DNA of 64,000 nt from Betaproteobacteria bacterium. Its GTDB lineage: Bacteria > Pseudomonadota > Gammaproteobacteria > Burkholderiales > Rhodocyclaceae. Under the pieces are notes generated by a model. That model was not told the DNA's origin. It did not search any database and saw nothing but the letters and a program-made list of their open reading frames with translations. Made by a program: the position numbers and the translations under genes. The DNA is taken from positions 124,001 to 188,000 of the forward strand of contig JACRAR010000030.1 in the NCBI GenBank assembly GCA_016234745.1. The letters are read 5' to 3'. Below are positions 49,544 through 58,711 of this stretch, one piece after another. Position 1 is the first letter of the stretch. Every line of letters starts with the position of its first letter.

Positions 49544-51208
49544 ATGGATGGAAATCTGCACGTAAGTTCCCGTTGGCGAGCGCTCGCGCAAGTCAGGACA
49601 TGGCCTGATATCTTTGAGGATACGGCAAACAGATACCCAGACAACGAGGCTCTTGTTTTCCGTGAAACAGGGCAAAGATATACGTACAGGGAATATAGAG
49701 AAGAGGTTCATAAAGTAGCCAGAGGCTTGTGCGCGCTAGGAGTTAGAAAAGGTACCCATGTCGGTATCTGGATGACGAACCGTCCCGAATGGTGCTTCCT
49801 GCGCTGGGCAATTTACAAGCTGGGCGCCATCATGGTACCCATTCACAGTCGAAATAAAACCGAAGAATTATCGTACGTTCTCAAGCAGGGTGACGTGGAA
49901 GTACTTGTACTTGAGGAGAAGTTCGTGGGGCAGGTCAATGCAATCGGGATGCTCCTTGAGTTGCTTCCCGATCTTGCGCGGCAGCCAGCAGGCAAGACGA
50001 GCGCGGCAAACTTTCCCAGTTTGAGGACGATCGTCTGTCTTGGTGGGCAACGGTATCCGGGAACCTATACTTTTGATGAGGCAATTCAGAAGGGGGGCAG
50101 TATCGACTTGGAGGCTAGGGCAGCCAAGGTGATTTCGGAAGATGTGATTCATATCATCTACACTTCCGGAACCACAGGCTTTCCTAAAGGGGTCGTGACT
50201 CTCAGCTCTTGCAATTTGGCTTTTTGTGCCATTTCTGCCGAGCTTTACGAGATGTCAGCTACCGCGCGGTACCTGAACCTGATGCCCTTCTCCGGCAATA
50301 TAGGGCTATGGAACCTTGCTCTACCAGTATTCGATGGAGCTACACTTGTTGATGGCGGATCCGTATTTGATCCTTCCGGTACATTAAAAACTATCCAAGA
50401 AGAAGAGATAACACATGCTATTTTCGTCCCAACAATGTTGCTGGACGTGCTCGATGTACCGGATTTTCCTCACGGCGACAACTTAAGCCTAAAAAGGATC
50501 ACGTGTTCTGGCGCTCCTGTCCCACAGACGCTGATTAAATCTGCAAAAAAGAAGTTGGGTGTGTCGCTAATGAATGTGTATGGCCTTTCCGAGGCATCAG
50601 GGCTGAGCACGTGGGTCCCTTATGGGGACACTCCCGAGCATGTAGAGAAAAGTGTTGGTCTCGCAATGCCGCACTGCGAGGTTGCGATTCTTGACCTAAG
50701 GACGGGTGAGCGTTGCCCTGCAGGCGTGGAGGGAGAAATCTGCACACGAGAGGTCTTCCCAGGCAGTCAGCACATGAAGGGGTACTATAAGCAGCCGGAC
50801 CTGACACGAGAAATCCTCCGAGAAGGTTGGTTGCATAGCGGTGATCTGGGAAAGATGGACGAGGACCGATACGTATACTTGACGGGTAGACTCAAGGAAA
50901 TGTTTACGGTTGGAGGGTTCAACGTGTCACCTGCGGAAGTAGAGAATTTTCTGCTCAAACATCCAAAGGTGGCCAACGTTGCAGTTGTGGGTGTTCCTGA
51001 TGACAGGCTTGGAGAAATTGGTGCTGCTTTTGTGAAGTTGAAGGAAGGAGCAGCAGCTAACGAGAGCGAGATTCTGGAGTTCTGTAAAGGGAAGATCGCG
51101 GGCATGAAGATCCCCCAATACGTATTTTTCATCGAAAACTTCCCCTTGAATCCACAGGGCAAAGTTCAAAAATTTAAGCTTAAGGAGCGGTACGCAAATA
51201 GACTTTAA
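49544..51208 (+). CDS. AMP-forming acyl-CoA synthetase/ligase
   Basis: The 554-residue ANL-family enzyme activates a carboxylic acid to its CoA ester using ATP. Core motifs: HIIYTSGTTGFPKGVVTLSS (P-loop), MNVYGLSEASGLSTW (A5), WLHSGDLGKMDEDRYVYLTG (A7), RLKEMFTVGGFNVSPAEVEN (A8 hinge) and FPLNPQGKVQKFKLKER with the catalytic Lys. Start at 49,544 has AAAGGAG 8 bases upstream. It is the last gene of the low-GC block and would activate the carboxylated product. The N-terminus (WPDIFEDTANRYPDNEALVF) is like cyclohexanecarboxylate/fatty-acid ligases; substrate not predictable. Confidence 0.9.
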   Translation: MDGNLHVSSRWRALAQVRTWPDIFEDTANRYPDNEALVFRETGQRYTYREYREEVHKVARGLCALGVRKGTHVGIWMTNRPEWCFLRWAIYKLGAIMVPIHSRNKTEELSYVLKQGDVEVLVLEEKFVGQVNAIGMLLELLPDLARQPAGKTSAANFPSLRTIVCLGGQRYPGTYTFDEAIQKGGSIDLEARAAKVISEDVIHIIYTSGTTGFPKGVVTLSSCNLAFCAISAELYEMSATARYLNLMPFSGNIGLWNLALPVFDGATLVDGGSVFDPSGTLKTIQEEEITHAIFVPTMLLDVLDVPDFPHGDNLSLKRITCSGAPVPQTLIKSAKKKLGVSLMNVYGLSEASGLSTWVPYGDTPEHVEKSVGLAMPHCEVAILDLRTGERCPAGVEGEICTREVFPGSQHMKGYYKQPDLTREILREGWLHSGDLGKMDEDRYVYLTGRLKEMFTVGGFNVSPAEVENFLLKHPKVANVAVVGVPDDRLGEIGAAFVKLKEGAAANESEILEFCKGKIAGMKIPQYVFFIENFPLNPQGKVQKFKLKERYANRL

Positions 51209-51363
51209 CCGTTACGAAGAGACATTCTGTTGCCAGATCGCCGATCTTGGTCTTCCCTGCGATGTCAACCGTATATTGGTGGGACTATTTCTGTTCAGGA
51301 GCCCGGTACTGGTCCGTGGCTGGTACCCTTTAATGCCGGCCATTCACGATACATCCACCCAAA

Positions 51364-52113
51364 ATGGACGCTAACCAGTCGCCAGATTCTCCGGAAAGCC
51401 TTTTGCTGCCGGCAGTCGAGATCGAAACCGGTGCTCAGCCTAGGTACGCAGTCATCTGGCTGCACGGCCGGGGTGGGGATGGACATGATTTCGAACCTAT
51501 CGTAGATGAGTTTGATCTCAACCGGCTACCAGCGATTCGCTTCGTCTTTCCGCATGCGCCGATGCGGTCGGTGACGATCAACAGCGGCCGCATGATGCGC
51601 GCCTGGTACGACACCCTCTCGCTGAATGTTTCGCAAAGGCGCGAAGATGCACCGGGCGTGCGGAAGTCGACGCAGCAGATCGAGGCGTTGATTGCGCGCG
51701 AGAACGAGCGCGGCATCGCTAACGAACACATCGTACTCTCTGGTTTCTCGCAGGGCGGCGCTATTGCGCTGCATGCCGGATTACGGTACCCGTGCCGGCT
51801 GGCAGGCATTATTGCACTATCGGCCTTTGTGCCGCTGGCCGACACGCTGGCCGCCGAGATGCACGCGGCCAACCGGGATGTGCCCATTTTCATGGCGCAC
51901 GGGCGCGACGACGGCGTGATTCCCTACGCATACGGTGAACGCTCGGGCGACTTGTTGCGGGCGCAGGGTTACCCGATGGTCTGGCGCAGTTATTTTGCCA
52001 AGCATACGGTATGCGTGGAAGAACTGCGCGACATTGAAACTTGGCTGCACGAGGTGCTCACGGGGGGTTACCTGACATGCGACCCTGAAATATTTGACGG
52101 CGCCCCCTGTTGA
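51364..52113 (+). CDS. Carboxylesterase/phospholipase of the alpha/beta-hydrolase fold
   Basis: The 249-residue protein is of the EstB/lysophospholipase-carboxylesterase family. HGRGGDGHDFEPIVDEF (oxyanion), the nucleophile in IVLSGFSQGGAIALHAGLRY (GFSQGG), the Asp in MAHGRDDGVIPYAYGERSGD, and His in YFAKHTVCVEELRD form the triad. The usual GH before the last Val is KH here, with the His kept. It is GC-rich like the host genes and unlike the block before it. It may hydrolyse ester substrates of the pathway or be an unrelated housekeeping esterase. About 28 residues are added at the C-terminus compared with most members. Confidence 0.88.
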   Translation: MDANQSPDSPESLLLPAVEIETGAQPRYAVIWLHGRGGDGHDFEPIVDEFDLNRLPAIRFVFPHAPMRSVTINSGRMMRAWYDTLSLNVSQRREDAPGVRKSTQQIEALIARENERGIANEHIVLSGFSQGGAIALHAGLRYPCRLAGIIALSAFVPLADTLAAEMHAANRDVPIFMAHGRDDGVIPYAYGERSGDLLRAQGYPMVWRSYFAKHTVCVEELRDIETWLHEVLTGGYLTCDPEIFDGAPC

Positions 52114-52337
52114 CGTAAAAGCGATCTCTATATGCTTGCCGCTGACCTGTTCACCCGCATGCTGACCTGATTCGCTGGGCGATCCAGATAACAGGGCGTG
52201 TTCTCAATTGAGCTACGGAAATGACCTTGATCCAAGCTACGACAGGCAAGAGAGTCACAGATCGTTGGTTGACGCCGCATAAATAATAATATTACCCCAG
52301 CCTTCAACGGCTGTAATTTAAATCAAGGAGAGAAAGT

Positions 52338-54446
52338 GTGAGCGAAGTAGTGAGCTATTCCATCAAAAGCGGAATCGCGGTGGTGACTGTCGATAGCCCG
52401 CCGGTTAACACCATGACGCGCGACGTAAGGGTCGGATTGAAGAAATGTTTTGAGGCATTGCGCGGCGAAAGCGCGAAGGCGATCGTTCTGGCCTGCGCCG
52501 GCAAGACTTTTCTCTCCGGTGGCGACATGCGCGAATTCGAGACCGGGGTGCAGGAGCCGGGTTATCACGAAGTGTTGCGCCTGATCGAGGACAGCAAGGT
52601 GCCGGTGGTCGCGGCTATTCACGGCACCGCTATGGGCGGCGGCGTCGAGACCGCCATCTCCTGCCACTATCGCATCGCGGCCGAAGGCGCGCGTCTCGGT
52701 CTGCCGGAAATAACGCTGGGCATCATCCCCGGCGCCGGCGGCACGCAGCGCATGCCGCGCCTGATCGGCCTTGAACCGGCGCTCGACATGATGCTGGGCG
52801 GCAAGCCGCTCACCGCCGCACAGGCCAGGGACGCTGGTCTCGTCGACGCCGTGGTCGGTGGCGACCTAGTCGAGGCTGCCGTGGCTTACGGCCGCGATCT
52901 GGTGGCCAAGGGTGCCGGACCACGCCGCACCGGTGATCGTAGCGTCGCAGGCGGCGAGAAGGTGGCCGAGGTGATTGCAGCACGCCGCGTCAAGGTCGCC
53001 AAGACTATGCGAAATCGGAACTCACCAAACGTGTTACTCGATGCAGTTGAAGCTTCTGTAACCAAGAAGTTCGAAGATGGCCTTGCATTCGAGCGAACCC
53101 TGTCTAATCAGGTAGAACGCGCCATCGAAGGTCGCGCCTTCCGCCACCTGTTCTTCGCCGAACGCGAAGTACGCAAGATTCCGGGTTTGTCGGCCGACGT
53201 CCAGCCTCGGCCGCTCACTCGAATCGGCATCATTGGTGCCGGTACCATGGGTGGCGGCATCGCCATGTGCTTTGCCAATGCAGGCATTCCCGTGGTGATT
53301 CTGGATACCGCCCAGGCCAATCTCGATCGCGGCCTGGCCACCGTACGCAAGAACTACGAACGCTCGGTTAGTCGTGGCAGCCTCAAGCAGGAACAATGCG
53401 ACCAGCGTCTTAGCCTGATCACGACCAGCCTGGATTACAACGCCTTGGGTACTGCCGATGTCATCATCGAAGCCGTATTCGAGAACATGGCCTTGAAAAA
53501 AGATATCTTCGCCAAAATCGATGCTGTTGCCAAACCCGGCGCCATACTTGGCACCAATACCTCATCGCTCGACATCGACGAGATCGCTGCTGTCACCAAA
53601 CGGCCACAGGACGTGATCGGACTGCATTTTTTCAGTCCCGCCAATGTCATGCAATTGCTCGAAATCGTCCAGGCGAGCAAGACGGCCCCGGACGTTGTGG
53701 TTACGGCATTGGAAATTGCTAGGCTAATCAAGAAGACTGGCGTTATCGCCAGGATCTGCTATGGCTTCATTGGCAACCGCATGATGGAGCCTTACGGACG
53801 CGAAGCCGAACACTGCGTGCTCGAAGGCGCCACCCCCGAAGAAGTGGATAGCGCTTTGGAGAGTTGGGGTATGGCCATGGGCATCCTCGCTGTTTATGAC
53901 ATGGCCGGTGTCGACATCGGCCATTTGATGAGGCAGACGCGTGCGCACTTGCTGCCCAAGGATCCAAGTTTCTGCCGTCCTTCGGCATTGCTCACCGAAT
54001 GCGGCTGGATCGGCCAGAAGGCAGGACGCGGCTATTACCGCTACGACAACCCCGAACGCAAGCGCACCCCGGATCCCGAAGCCAACGCGCTACTGCACGC
54101 GGAAGGCAAGAAGTTGAACATTGCACAACGCAAGCCAAGCCGTCAGGAAATTCAGGAGCGCTGCCTCTACGCAATGATCAACGAAGGCGCACAGCTGCTT
54201 GATGAAGGCATTGCCTTTCGCGCCAGCGATATCGATGTCGTCTATACCGCAGGCTATGGCTTTCCCCGCTATCGCGGTGGCCCGATGTTCTATGCCGACA
54301 CGGTGGGACTCAAGGTGATCTACGACAAGATCATGGAGTTCCAGAAGACTCTCGATCCCCAATACTGGCAGCCTGCGCCGCTGCTCAAGAAGCTGGCGCT
54401 GGCCGGCTCCAGCTTCGCCCAGTACCAAGCCGAACAATCTCGATAA
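52338..54446 (+). CDS. Bifunctional enoyl-CoA hydratase/3-hydroxyacyl-CoA dehydrogenase
   Basis: The 702-residue beta-oxidation enzyme has an N-terminal crotonase domain (TFLSGGDMREFETG, IHGTAMGGGVETAISCHYRI and catalytic Glu in LPEITLGIIPGAGGTQRMPR). An NAD domain follows (IGIIGAGTMGGGIAMCFANA, at about 295), with ADVIIEAVFENMALKKDIFA, NTSSLDIDEIA and the catalytic His in GLHFFSPANVMQLLEIVQAS; the C-terminal 3HCDH repeats end it. It starts with GTG at 52,338, with AAGGAGAG upstream. Length and order are of the peroxisomal/FadJ-like type that works with a separate thiolase, which follows 17 bases downstream. Confidence 0.93.
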   Translation: MSEVVSYSIKSGIAVVTVDSPPVNTMTRDVRVGLKKCFEALRGESAKAIVLACAGKTFLSGGDMREFETGVQEPGYHEVLRLIEDSKVPVVAAIHGTAMGGGVETAISCHYRIAAEGARLGLPEITLGIIPGAGGTQRMPRLIGLEPALDMMLGGKPLTAAQARDAGLVDAVVGGDLVEAAVAYGRDLVAKGAGPRRTGDRSVAGGEKVAEVIAARRVKVAKTMRNRNSPNVLLDAVEASVTKKFEDGLAFERTLSNQVERAIEGRAFRHLFFAEREVRKIPGLSADVQPRPLTRIGIIGAGTMGGGIAMCFANAGIPVVILDTAQANLDRGLATVRKNYERSVSRGSLKQEQCDQRLSLITTSLDYNALGTADVIIEAVFENMALKKDIFAKIDAVAKPGAILGTNTSSLDIDEIAAVTKRPQDVIGLHFFSPANVMQLLEIVQASKTAPDVVVTALEIARLIKKTGVIARICYGFIGNRMMEPYGREAEHCVLEGATPEEVDSALESWGMAMGILAVYDMAGVDIGHLMRQTRAHLLPKDPSFCRPSALLTECGWIGQKAGRGYYRYDNPERKRTPDPEANALLHAEGKKLNIAQRKPSRQEIQERCLYAMINEGAQLLDEGIAFRASDIDVVYTAGYGFPRYRGGPMFYADTVGLKVIYDKIMEFQKTLDPQYWQPAPLLKKLALAGSSFAQYQAEQSR

Positions 54447-54463
54447 TTCCTGGAGAAACAATC

Positions 54464-55660
54464 ATGGCACACGCCTTCATACCCTATGGACAGTACTGGT
54501 CCACTCCTTTTGCCAAGTGGCAGGGTTCCATTGCCCACCTGAACAGCCTTCGGCTCGTCGCCAATACGGGTAAGCAGGCGCTCGAAGCCAGGCGCTTTCC
54601 GATGGAGCGCATCGACTTGGCCATCCTCGGCCATACCAATCCCCAGCTTGGAAGCTTCTATGGCCTTCCTTATGTAACCGGCATGATGGGGCTGGAAGGT
54701 GTTGCGGGACCCACGGTACAGCAGGCTTGCGCCACCAGCGCCCGGGTATTGCAGATGGCGGCCGGTGAAGTGGCGGATGGCTCGGCCCAGTGCGCCCTGC
54801 TGCTGACCACCGATCGCTGCTCAAATGGCCCTATCGTGTATTACCCCGACCCCACGGCGCCGGGTGGTACCGGCCATACAGAACGTTGGGTACTGGACAA
54901 CTTTGCCCACGATCCCTATGCGAAGAACGCCATGATCGATACGGCTGAGAACGTGGCCACCAAATTTGGTATCAGCGCGGCGGAGCAGAACGAGGTTGCC
55001 TTAGCACGTTACGTCCAGTATCAGGATGCGCTGGCCAATGACCGCGCCTTCCAACGCCGCTACATGGTCGATGTGCCAGTTACCGACGCGGGCTTCCGCA
55101 AACAAACCGGCGTCTTGTCGGCGGATGAAGGTATTTTTCCGACGAGTGCCGAGGGACTCGCCAAGCTCAAACCCGTGAAACCGAACGGCACTGTCAGCTT
55201 TGGTTCGCAGACCCATCCTGCGGACGGCAATGCCGGCATGATCGTGACCACACGAGAGTTGGCAAGCGAGTTCTCGACCGATAAGAAAATCGTGGTGGAA
55301 CTGCTTGGTTTTGGTCAGGCGCGCGTGGAAAAGGGTCACATGCCAATGGCAGTGGCCCCGGCCTCCATGGTGGCATTGAAGAACGCTGGTCTGACCATTA
55401 AGGATGTTGATGCGGTCAAGATGCACAATCCCTTCGCTGTGAATGACATTGCTTTCGCACGCGAGACTGGCTTCCCACTGGCGAAGATGAACAACTATGG
55501 CTGTTCGCTGGTCTGGGGGCACCCACAGGGTCCGACGGGTCTGCGTAGCGTGATCGAACTGATCGAGGAACTGGTGTTACGCGGTGGTGGCGTCGCATTG
55601 TTTGGCGGTTGCGCCGCGGGTGATTCAGGGATGGCAGTGGTGTTGCGTGTTACTGGATGA
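54464..55660 (+). CDS. Thiolase-family acyl-CoA acyltransferase
   Basis: The 398-residue protein should cleave 3-oxoacyl-CoA with CoA. The nucleophilic Cys is in GPTVQQACATSARVLQMAAG (about 88), the His in MHNPFAVNDIAFARETG, and the second Cys in ALFGGCAAGDSGMAVVLR; MNNYGCSLVWGHPQGPTGLR is the substrate loop with its GHP. The N-terminus (MAHAFIPYGQYWSTPFAKWQ) differs from classical FadA and is nearer to thiolases of aromatic and dicarboxylic acid pathways. It follows the bifunctional enzyme in the same operon; GGAGAAACA lies before the ATG. Confidence 0.9.
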   Translation: MAHAFIPYGQYWSTPFAKWQGSIAHLNSLRLVANTGKQALEARRFPMERIDLAILGHTNPQLGSFYGLPYVTGMMGLEGVAGPTVQQACATSARVLQMAAGEVADGSAQCALLLTTDRCSNGPIVYYPDPTAPGGTGHTERWVLDNFAHDPYAKNAMIDTAENVATKFGISAAEQNEVALARYVQYQDALANDRAFQRRYMVDVPVTDAGFRKQTGVLSADEGIFPTSAEGLAKLKPVKPNGTVSFGSQTHPADGNAGMIVTTRELASEFSTDKKIVVELLGFGQARVEKGHMPMAVAPASMVALKNAGLTIKDVDAVKMHNPFAVNDIAFARETGFPLAKMNNYGCSLVWGHPQGPTGLRSVIELIEELVLRGGGVALFGGCAAGDSGMAVVLRVTG

Positions 55661-56096
55661 TGTGAGGAACTACCAAGTATCGGTACGGGATATCCGACGT
55701 AATCCCGGAGGAATTGGACACCTCCGTCGTGCCTTCGGATCCAAATTCTATGAACCCGCATTGGCACTGGATCACTTTGTTGACCTTCTCGAGTTTGACG
55801 GACTTCTCTACTTTTAATTGGTACGGCCAATTGGGGGCAGGTCATCATGACCACCGACTTTCCCACCGCGCCGCCCCGGCCATAAAGGGGCCGGCGGCGG
55901 CGCCGTGGAAAAGTCTCTGAGCGCCTCACACACAAAAATTCTGACACTCCCGCTAAGTCCTATTTTTACACGTATGTCGGCTGTACCCGACAAGGGCGAA
56001 AAATTGGGAGAGAAAATTGCGGAGCAGTTATCTCAACTGCAGCAAATGCCAGATCTGATTCGCTCATTCTTCCAAGCGCCTTCTGTCGCCTATATT
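55661..56096. other. Gene-poor region with GC-rich hairpin
   Basis: After the thiolase stop there is no convincing intact gene until the IS66 element. A GC-only imperfect inverted repeat (GCCGCCCCGGCC and GGGCCGGCGGCGGC around ATAAAG, about 55,870-55,905) could end thiolase transcription, but lacks a T run. The flanking bases look like decayed mobile-element DNA. A short interrupted reading frame begins at 55,974. Confidence 0.45.
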
Positions 56097-56161
56097 GTAA
56101 GCGCGTTATTGACGACGTCCCTGACGCCGTTCATATAGACCCTGCCGAACCGGCGATCAGT

Positions 56162-57736
56162 TTAAATGGTGGGGGAAGCCAGGCGCCAAGGTAGCAACGC
56201 CTCGAAGTCATCGGCGGTTTGCGCGTAAGGAAGTGCGCGAAACATGCTGACCAGATAGCCGTAGGGATCAATGCGGTTGGCCTTGCAGGTCTCGATGAGT
56301 GAGTAGAGATTGGCACTCGCATTCGCACCACCGACAGTGTCGCTGAAGAGCCAGTTGCGACGGCCGATCACGAACGGCCGGATCGCATTCTCGCAGAGGT
56401 TGTTATCGATGGGCCACGATCCGTTGTCCGCGTAGCGGATCAACTTTGGCCATTGCGTCGAGAGGTAATGCAGCGCCTTGCCGAGTAGGCTGTTGGGCAC
56501 CACGGTATGCAAATGGCGCAGGAGCATCTGTTCGATCCGCGCCAGGACGGGACGACTATGCGCTGTCCGGAGTTGCTGACGTTGCTCCACGGACAGATTC
56601 CGTGCCCGAGACTCGACGGCATAAAGTTCGCCAATGGCGGCGATGAACTGGGTGACGGGCTGATCCGGCCCCCGAGCCGCTTTGGGAATTACCGCCTCAG
56701 CCTCGACGAAATACCGCCGGCAATGGGCCCAACAACCGAGGTGCGTCAGACCATGGGCGTTGGCGATGCCGCCATAGACCTCGTAGCCGTCGCTCATCAA
56801 TACCGTGCCTGGCCGGATGCCTGCATATAGCGGTGCTGCATGGTTCCCACCCCGTCCTGGAGCGTAGCTGAACAGCCGGATCGGCGGTCCGGTCCCGCTG
56901 GCCTGTACCCACAGGTAACTCTTCGTCTGGGCCTTGCGTCCCGGTTCCTTGAGGACCTGGATTACCGTCTCGTCCGCATGGATCAGGTCGGCATCCAGCA
57001 GGTGATCGCGTAGCAGGTTGATGATCGGCTGGATCGCCTGTCCGACCTTGACGATGCTCGCCGCCAGCGTAGTGCGCGACAGATCCCCGCCAAACCGGCC
57101 CAGGAGTGCAGCCTGCCGGTACAGTGGCAAGGCATCCATGTACTTCGAGGTCACCACCCACGCCAGAGCCGATTCGGTCAGCAGTCCCTTGGGGATGATC
57201 CGCCCTGGGGCCGGCGCCACCTTGATGCTCTCGTCACAACAAGGGCAAGCATACTTCACCCGCTGGTGCTGAATGACCCGCACCTGCTGCGGAATGATAT
57301 CGAGCTGCTCGCTGATGTCCACGCCGATCTCGACCAGCACAGTGCCGTCGTGGGCGCAAATGCGATCCGATTCGGGCAACTCGTGACGTACGATGTCTCG
57401 GGGCAGGTTGGGATCGAGTGGCTTGCGCCCGCGCTTCTTGCGCGTATGGCCCGCGACCTCGATGCCTTCGGCCTCGACTTCCTCGGCTACCGGTGTCGTT
57501 GCCGGCGCCAGAGCTTCGGCCTCGTTAAGGAAGAAATCTTTCTGATCAGTGCCACGTGCTTCGCTCTTGGCAGCGAACAACTGGCGCAGGAAGGCTTTCA
57601 GTTTCTCCTGTAGCAAGTCTCGTTCAACGGTGACGGTCCGCAACTGACCCTTCAGTGTTTCCCGTTCAGTGCGGACGGCATCGCGCTCGGCAATCAGCGC
57701 ATTGAATTCATCGGTGGTCAGGGTGATCGTGGCCAT
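56162..57736 (-). CDS. tnpC: IS66 transposase TnpC
   Basis: The 524-residue transposase has an N-terminal leucine-zipper-like helix (MATITLTTDEFNALIAERDA, LKGQLRTVTVERDLLQEKLK), then zinc-finger-like YACPCCDESIKVAP and GLLTESALAWVVTSKYMDAL. The catalytic core has IHADETVIQVLKEPGRKAQT (first Asp), LMSDGYEVYGGIANAHGLTH (second Asp) and SWPIDNNLCENAIRPFVIGR (Glu), ending with the IS66 C-terminal helix LIETCKANRIDPYGYLVSMF. The ATG at 57,736 fits the family start; longer frames reach into tnpB. Confidence 0.95.
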   Translation of the reverse strand: MATITLTTDEFNALIAERDAVRTERETLKGQLRTVTVERDLLQEKLKAFLRQLFAAKSEARGTDQKDFFLNEAEALAPATTPVAEEVEAEGIEVAGHTRKKRGRKPLDPNLPRDIVRHELPESDRICAHDGTVLVEIGVDISEQLDIIPQQVRVIQHQRVKYACPCCDESIKVAPAPGRIIPKGLLTESALAWVVTSKYMDALPLYRQAALLGRFGGDLSRTTLAASIVKVGQAIQPIINLLRDHLLDADLIHADETVIQVLKEPGRKAQTKSYLWVQASGTGPPIRLFSYAPGRGGNHAAPLYAGIRPGTVLMSDGYEVYGGIANAHGLTHLGCWAHCRRYFVEAEAVIPKAARGPDQPVTQFIAAIGELYAVESRARNLSVEQRQQLRTAHSRPVLARIEQMLLRHLHTVVPNSLLGKALHYLSTQWPKLIRYADNGSWPIDNNLCENAIRPFVIGRRNWLFSDTVGGANASANLYSLIETCKANRIDPYGYLVSMFRALPYAQTADDFEALLPWRLASPTI

Positions 57737-57768
57737 TGCTGAGTTAGACCAGGCACCCATATTCTGGT

Positions 57769-58119
57769 TCACCCAACTCGTCGAAATTCTCTTTGCGGGT
57801 GGGTGCGCATCGCCGATAGGTCTATGCCAGACAGCAACCAGTGCAGTTGTTCCACCGACAGGACGACGATCGGCGCGTCCTTGGGCCAACTGAAGCGATC
57901 GGATTCGAGCCGTTTGATCATCAGCCAGAACCCGTTACGGTCCCACAACAGAATTCTGATCCGGTCCCGCCGCCGGTTGCCAAAGACGAACAGCGCCGGC
58001 GCGAACGGATCAAGACCGAGCTCTTGCTCAACCAGCAAGGCCAGGCCGTTGATGTTCTTGCGTCCGTCCACCGCGTCCCGATGGAGGTAAACCTTCAGCG
58101 CCGGGTCGAAGTGGAACAT
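57769..58119 (-). CDS. tnpB: IS66 accessory protein TnpB
   Basis: The 116-residue protein is the IS66 Orf2 family: VYLHRDAVDGRKNINGLALL, PALFVFGNRRRDRIRILLWD and RNGFWLMIKRLESDRFSWP are the conserved blocks. It is needed for IS66 transposition; how it acts is not known in detail. It overlaps tnpA by 25 bases and ends 32 bases before tnpC. Confidence 0.94.
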   Translation of the reverse strand: MFHFDPALKVYLHRDAVDGRKNINGLALLVEQELGLDPFAPALFVFGNRRRDRIRILLWDRNGFWLMIKRLESDRFSWPKDAPIVVLSVEQLHWLLSGIDLSAMRTHPQREFRRVG

Positions 58120-58514
58120 GGCAGCGACGTCAGCACCGGAAGAATCGCCAGAACATCGTCTCGACTCAATGACCGGAGATCAGCCTGGATGCCGTTGTCC
58201 AAGGTAATATCGAGTCTCAGTTCCCGCGAAATTTCGAGCGGTGTTGTCACTACCGGAACGAAGGCTGTAGACAGTGCCTCCCGTGCTACCGAGGAATCCG
58301 CAACGATCTCTGCGCGCCGTTCCTTTCGGTACAAACTGATCCAGGTGTGTACCAGGTTCGCGTTGATGCCGTGATCACGTGCAATCCTTGCCACCGACGC
58401 CCCAGGTTGCACGCAAATTCCTACCAGTTGCCGTTTCGCTTCCTCGTCGTAGGTACACCGCCCATTGCTGTTCCGTTTTACCACCAGCCGCTCTACAAGC
58501 CTGTCATCTTTCAT
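58095..58514 (-). CDS. tnpA: IS66 accessory protein TnpA
   Basis: The 139-residue protein carries an HTH (RQLVGICVQPGASVARIARD, HGINANLVHTWISLYRKE), the Orf1 of IS66, followed by a C-terminal LRLDITLDNGIQADLRSLSR tract with DVLAILPVLTSLPC. It is likely to bind the element's ends or regulate transposition. It is the first gene of the element on the minus strand. Confidence 0.92.
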   Translation of the reverse strand: MKDDRLVERLVVKRNSNGRCTYDEEAKRQLVGICVQPGASVARIARDHGINANLVHTWISLYRKERRAEIVADSSVAREALSTAFVPVVTTPLEISRELRLDITLDNGIQADLRSLSRDDVLAILPVLTSLPCSTSTRR

Positions 58515-58711
58515 GTACTCGTGCCCATGACATTTCTCATGGACATGATCTTCCCTGATCCAGATCAGTTCCGCCAGACGTGGTTTAAAGGGCGCTTACC
58601 CTATATTGGCGACTGCTGAGTAAGACGCTATGTTTAGTGAATCGCTATGCCAATGGGGCGCTCGCATTATTTCATGGCCCGCGCGGTTTGGCGTATTTCA
58701 CCCCGGAGCTT

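Larger units (their letters stand above)
56097..58599 (-). mobile_element. IS66-family insertion sequence with 8-bp target duplication
   Basis: The element is 2,503 bp, with ends GTAAGCGC on both sides (inverted) followed by diverged bases. The 8-base sequence CCTATATT stands directly outside each end (56,089-56,096 and 58,600-58,607), the duplication length of IS66. It carries tnpA, tnpB and tnpC in the usual order on the minus strand, all open. It looks complete and rather recently inserted. Confidence 0.95.
55974..58619 (+). pseudogene. Short reading frame split by IS66
   Basis: From the ATG at 55,974 the frame reads MSAVPDKGEKLGEKIAEQLS, then QLQQMPDLIRSFFQAPSVAY. IS66 inserted after 56,096. 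Removing it and one 8-base repeat restores the ending SVAYIGDC and a stop at 58,617-58,619, a 44-residue product. I do not recognise it. It may be an ordinary small gene or the tail of a decayed mobile element. Confidence 0.4.
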
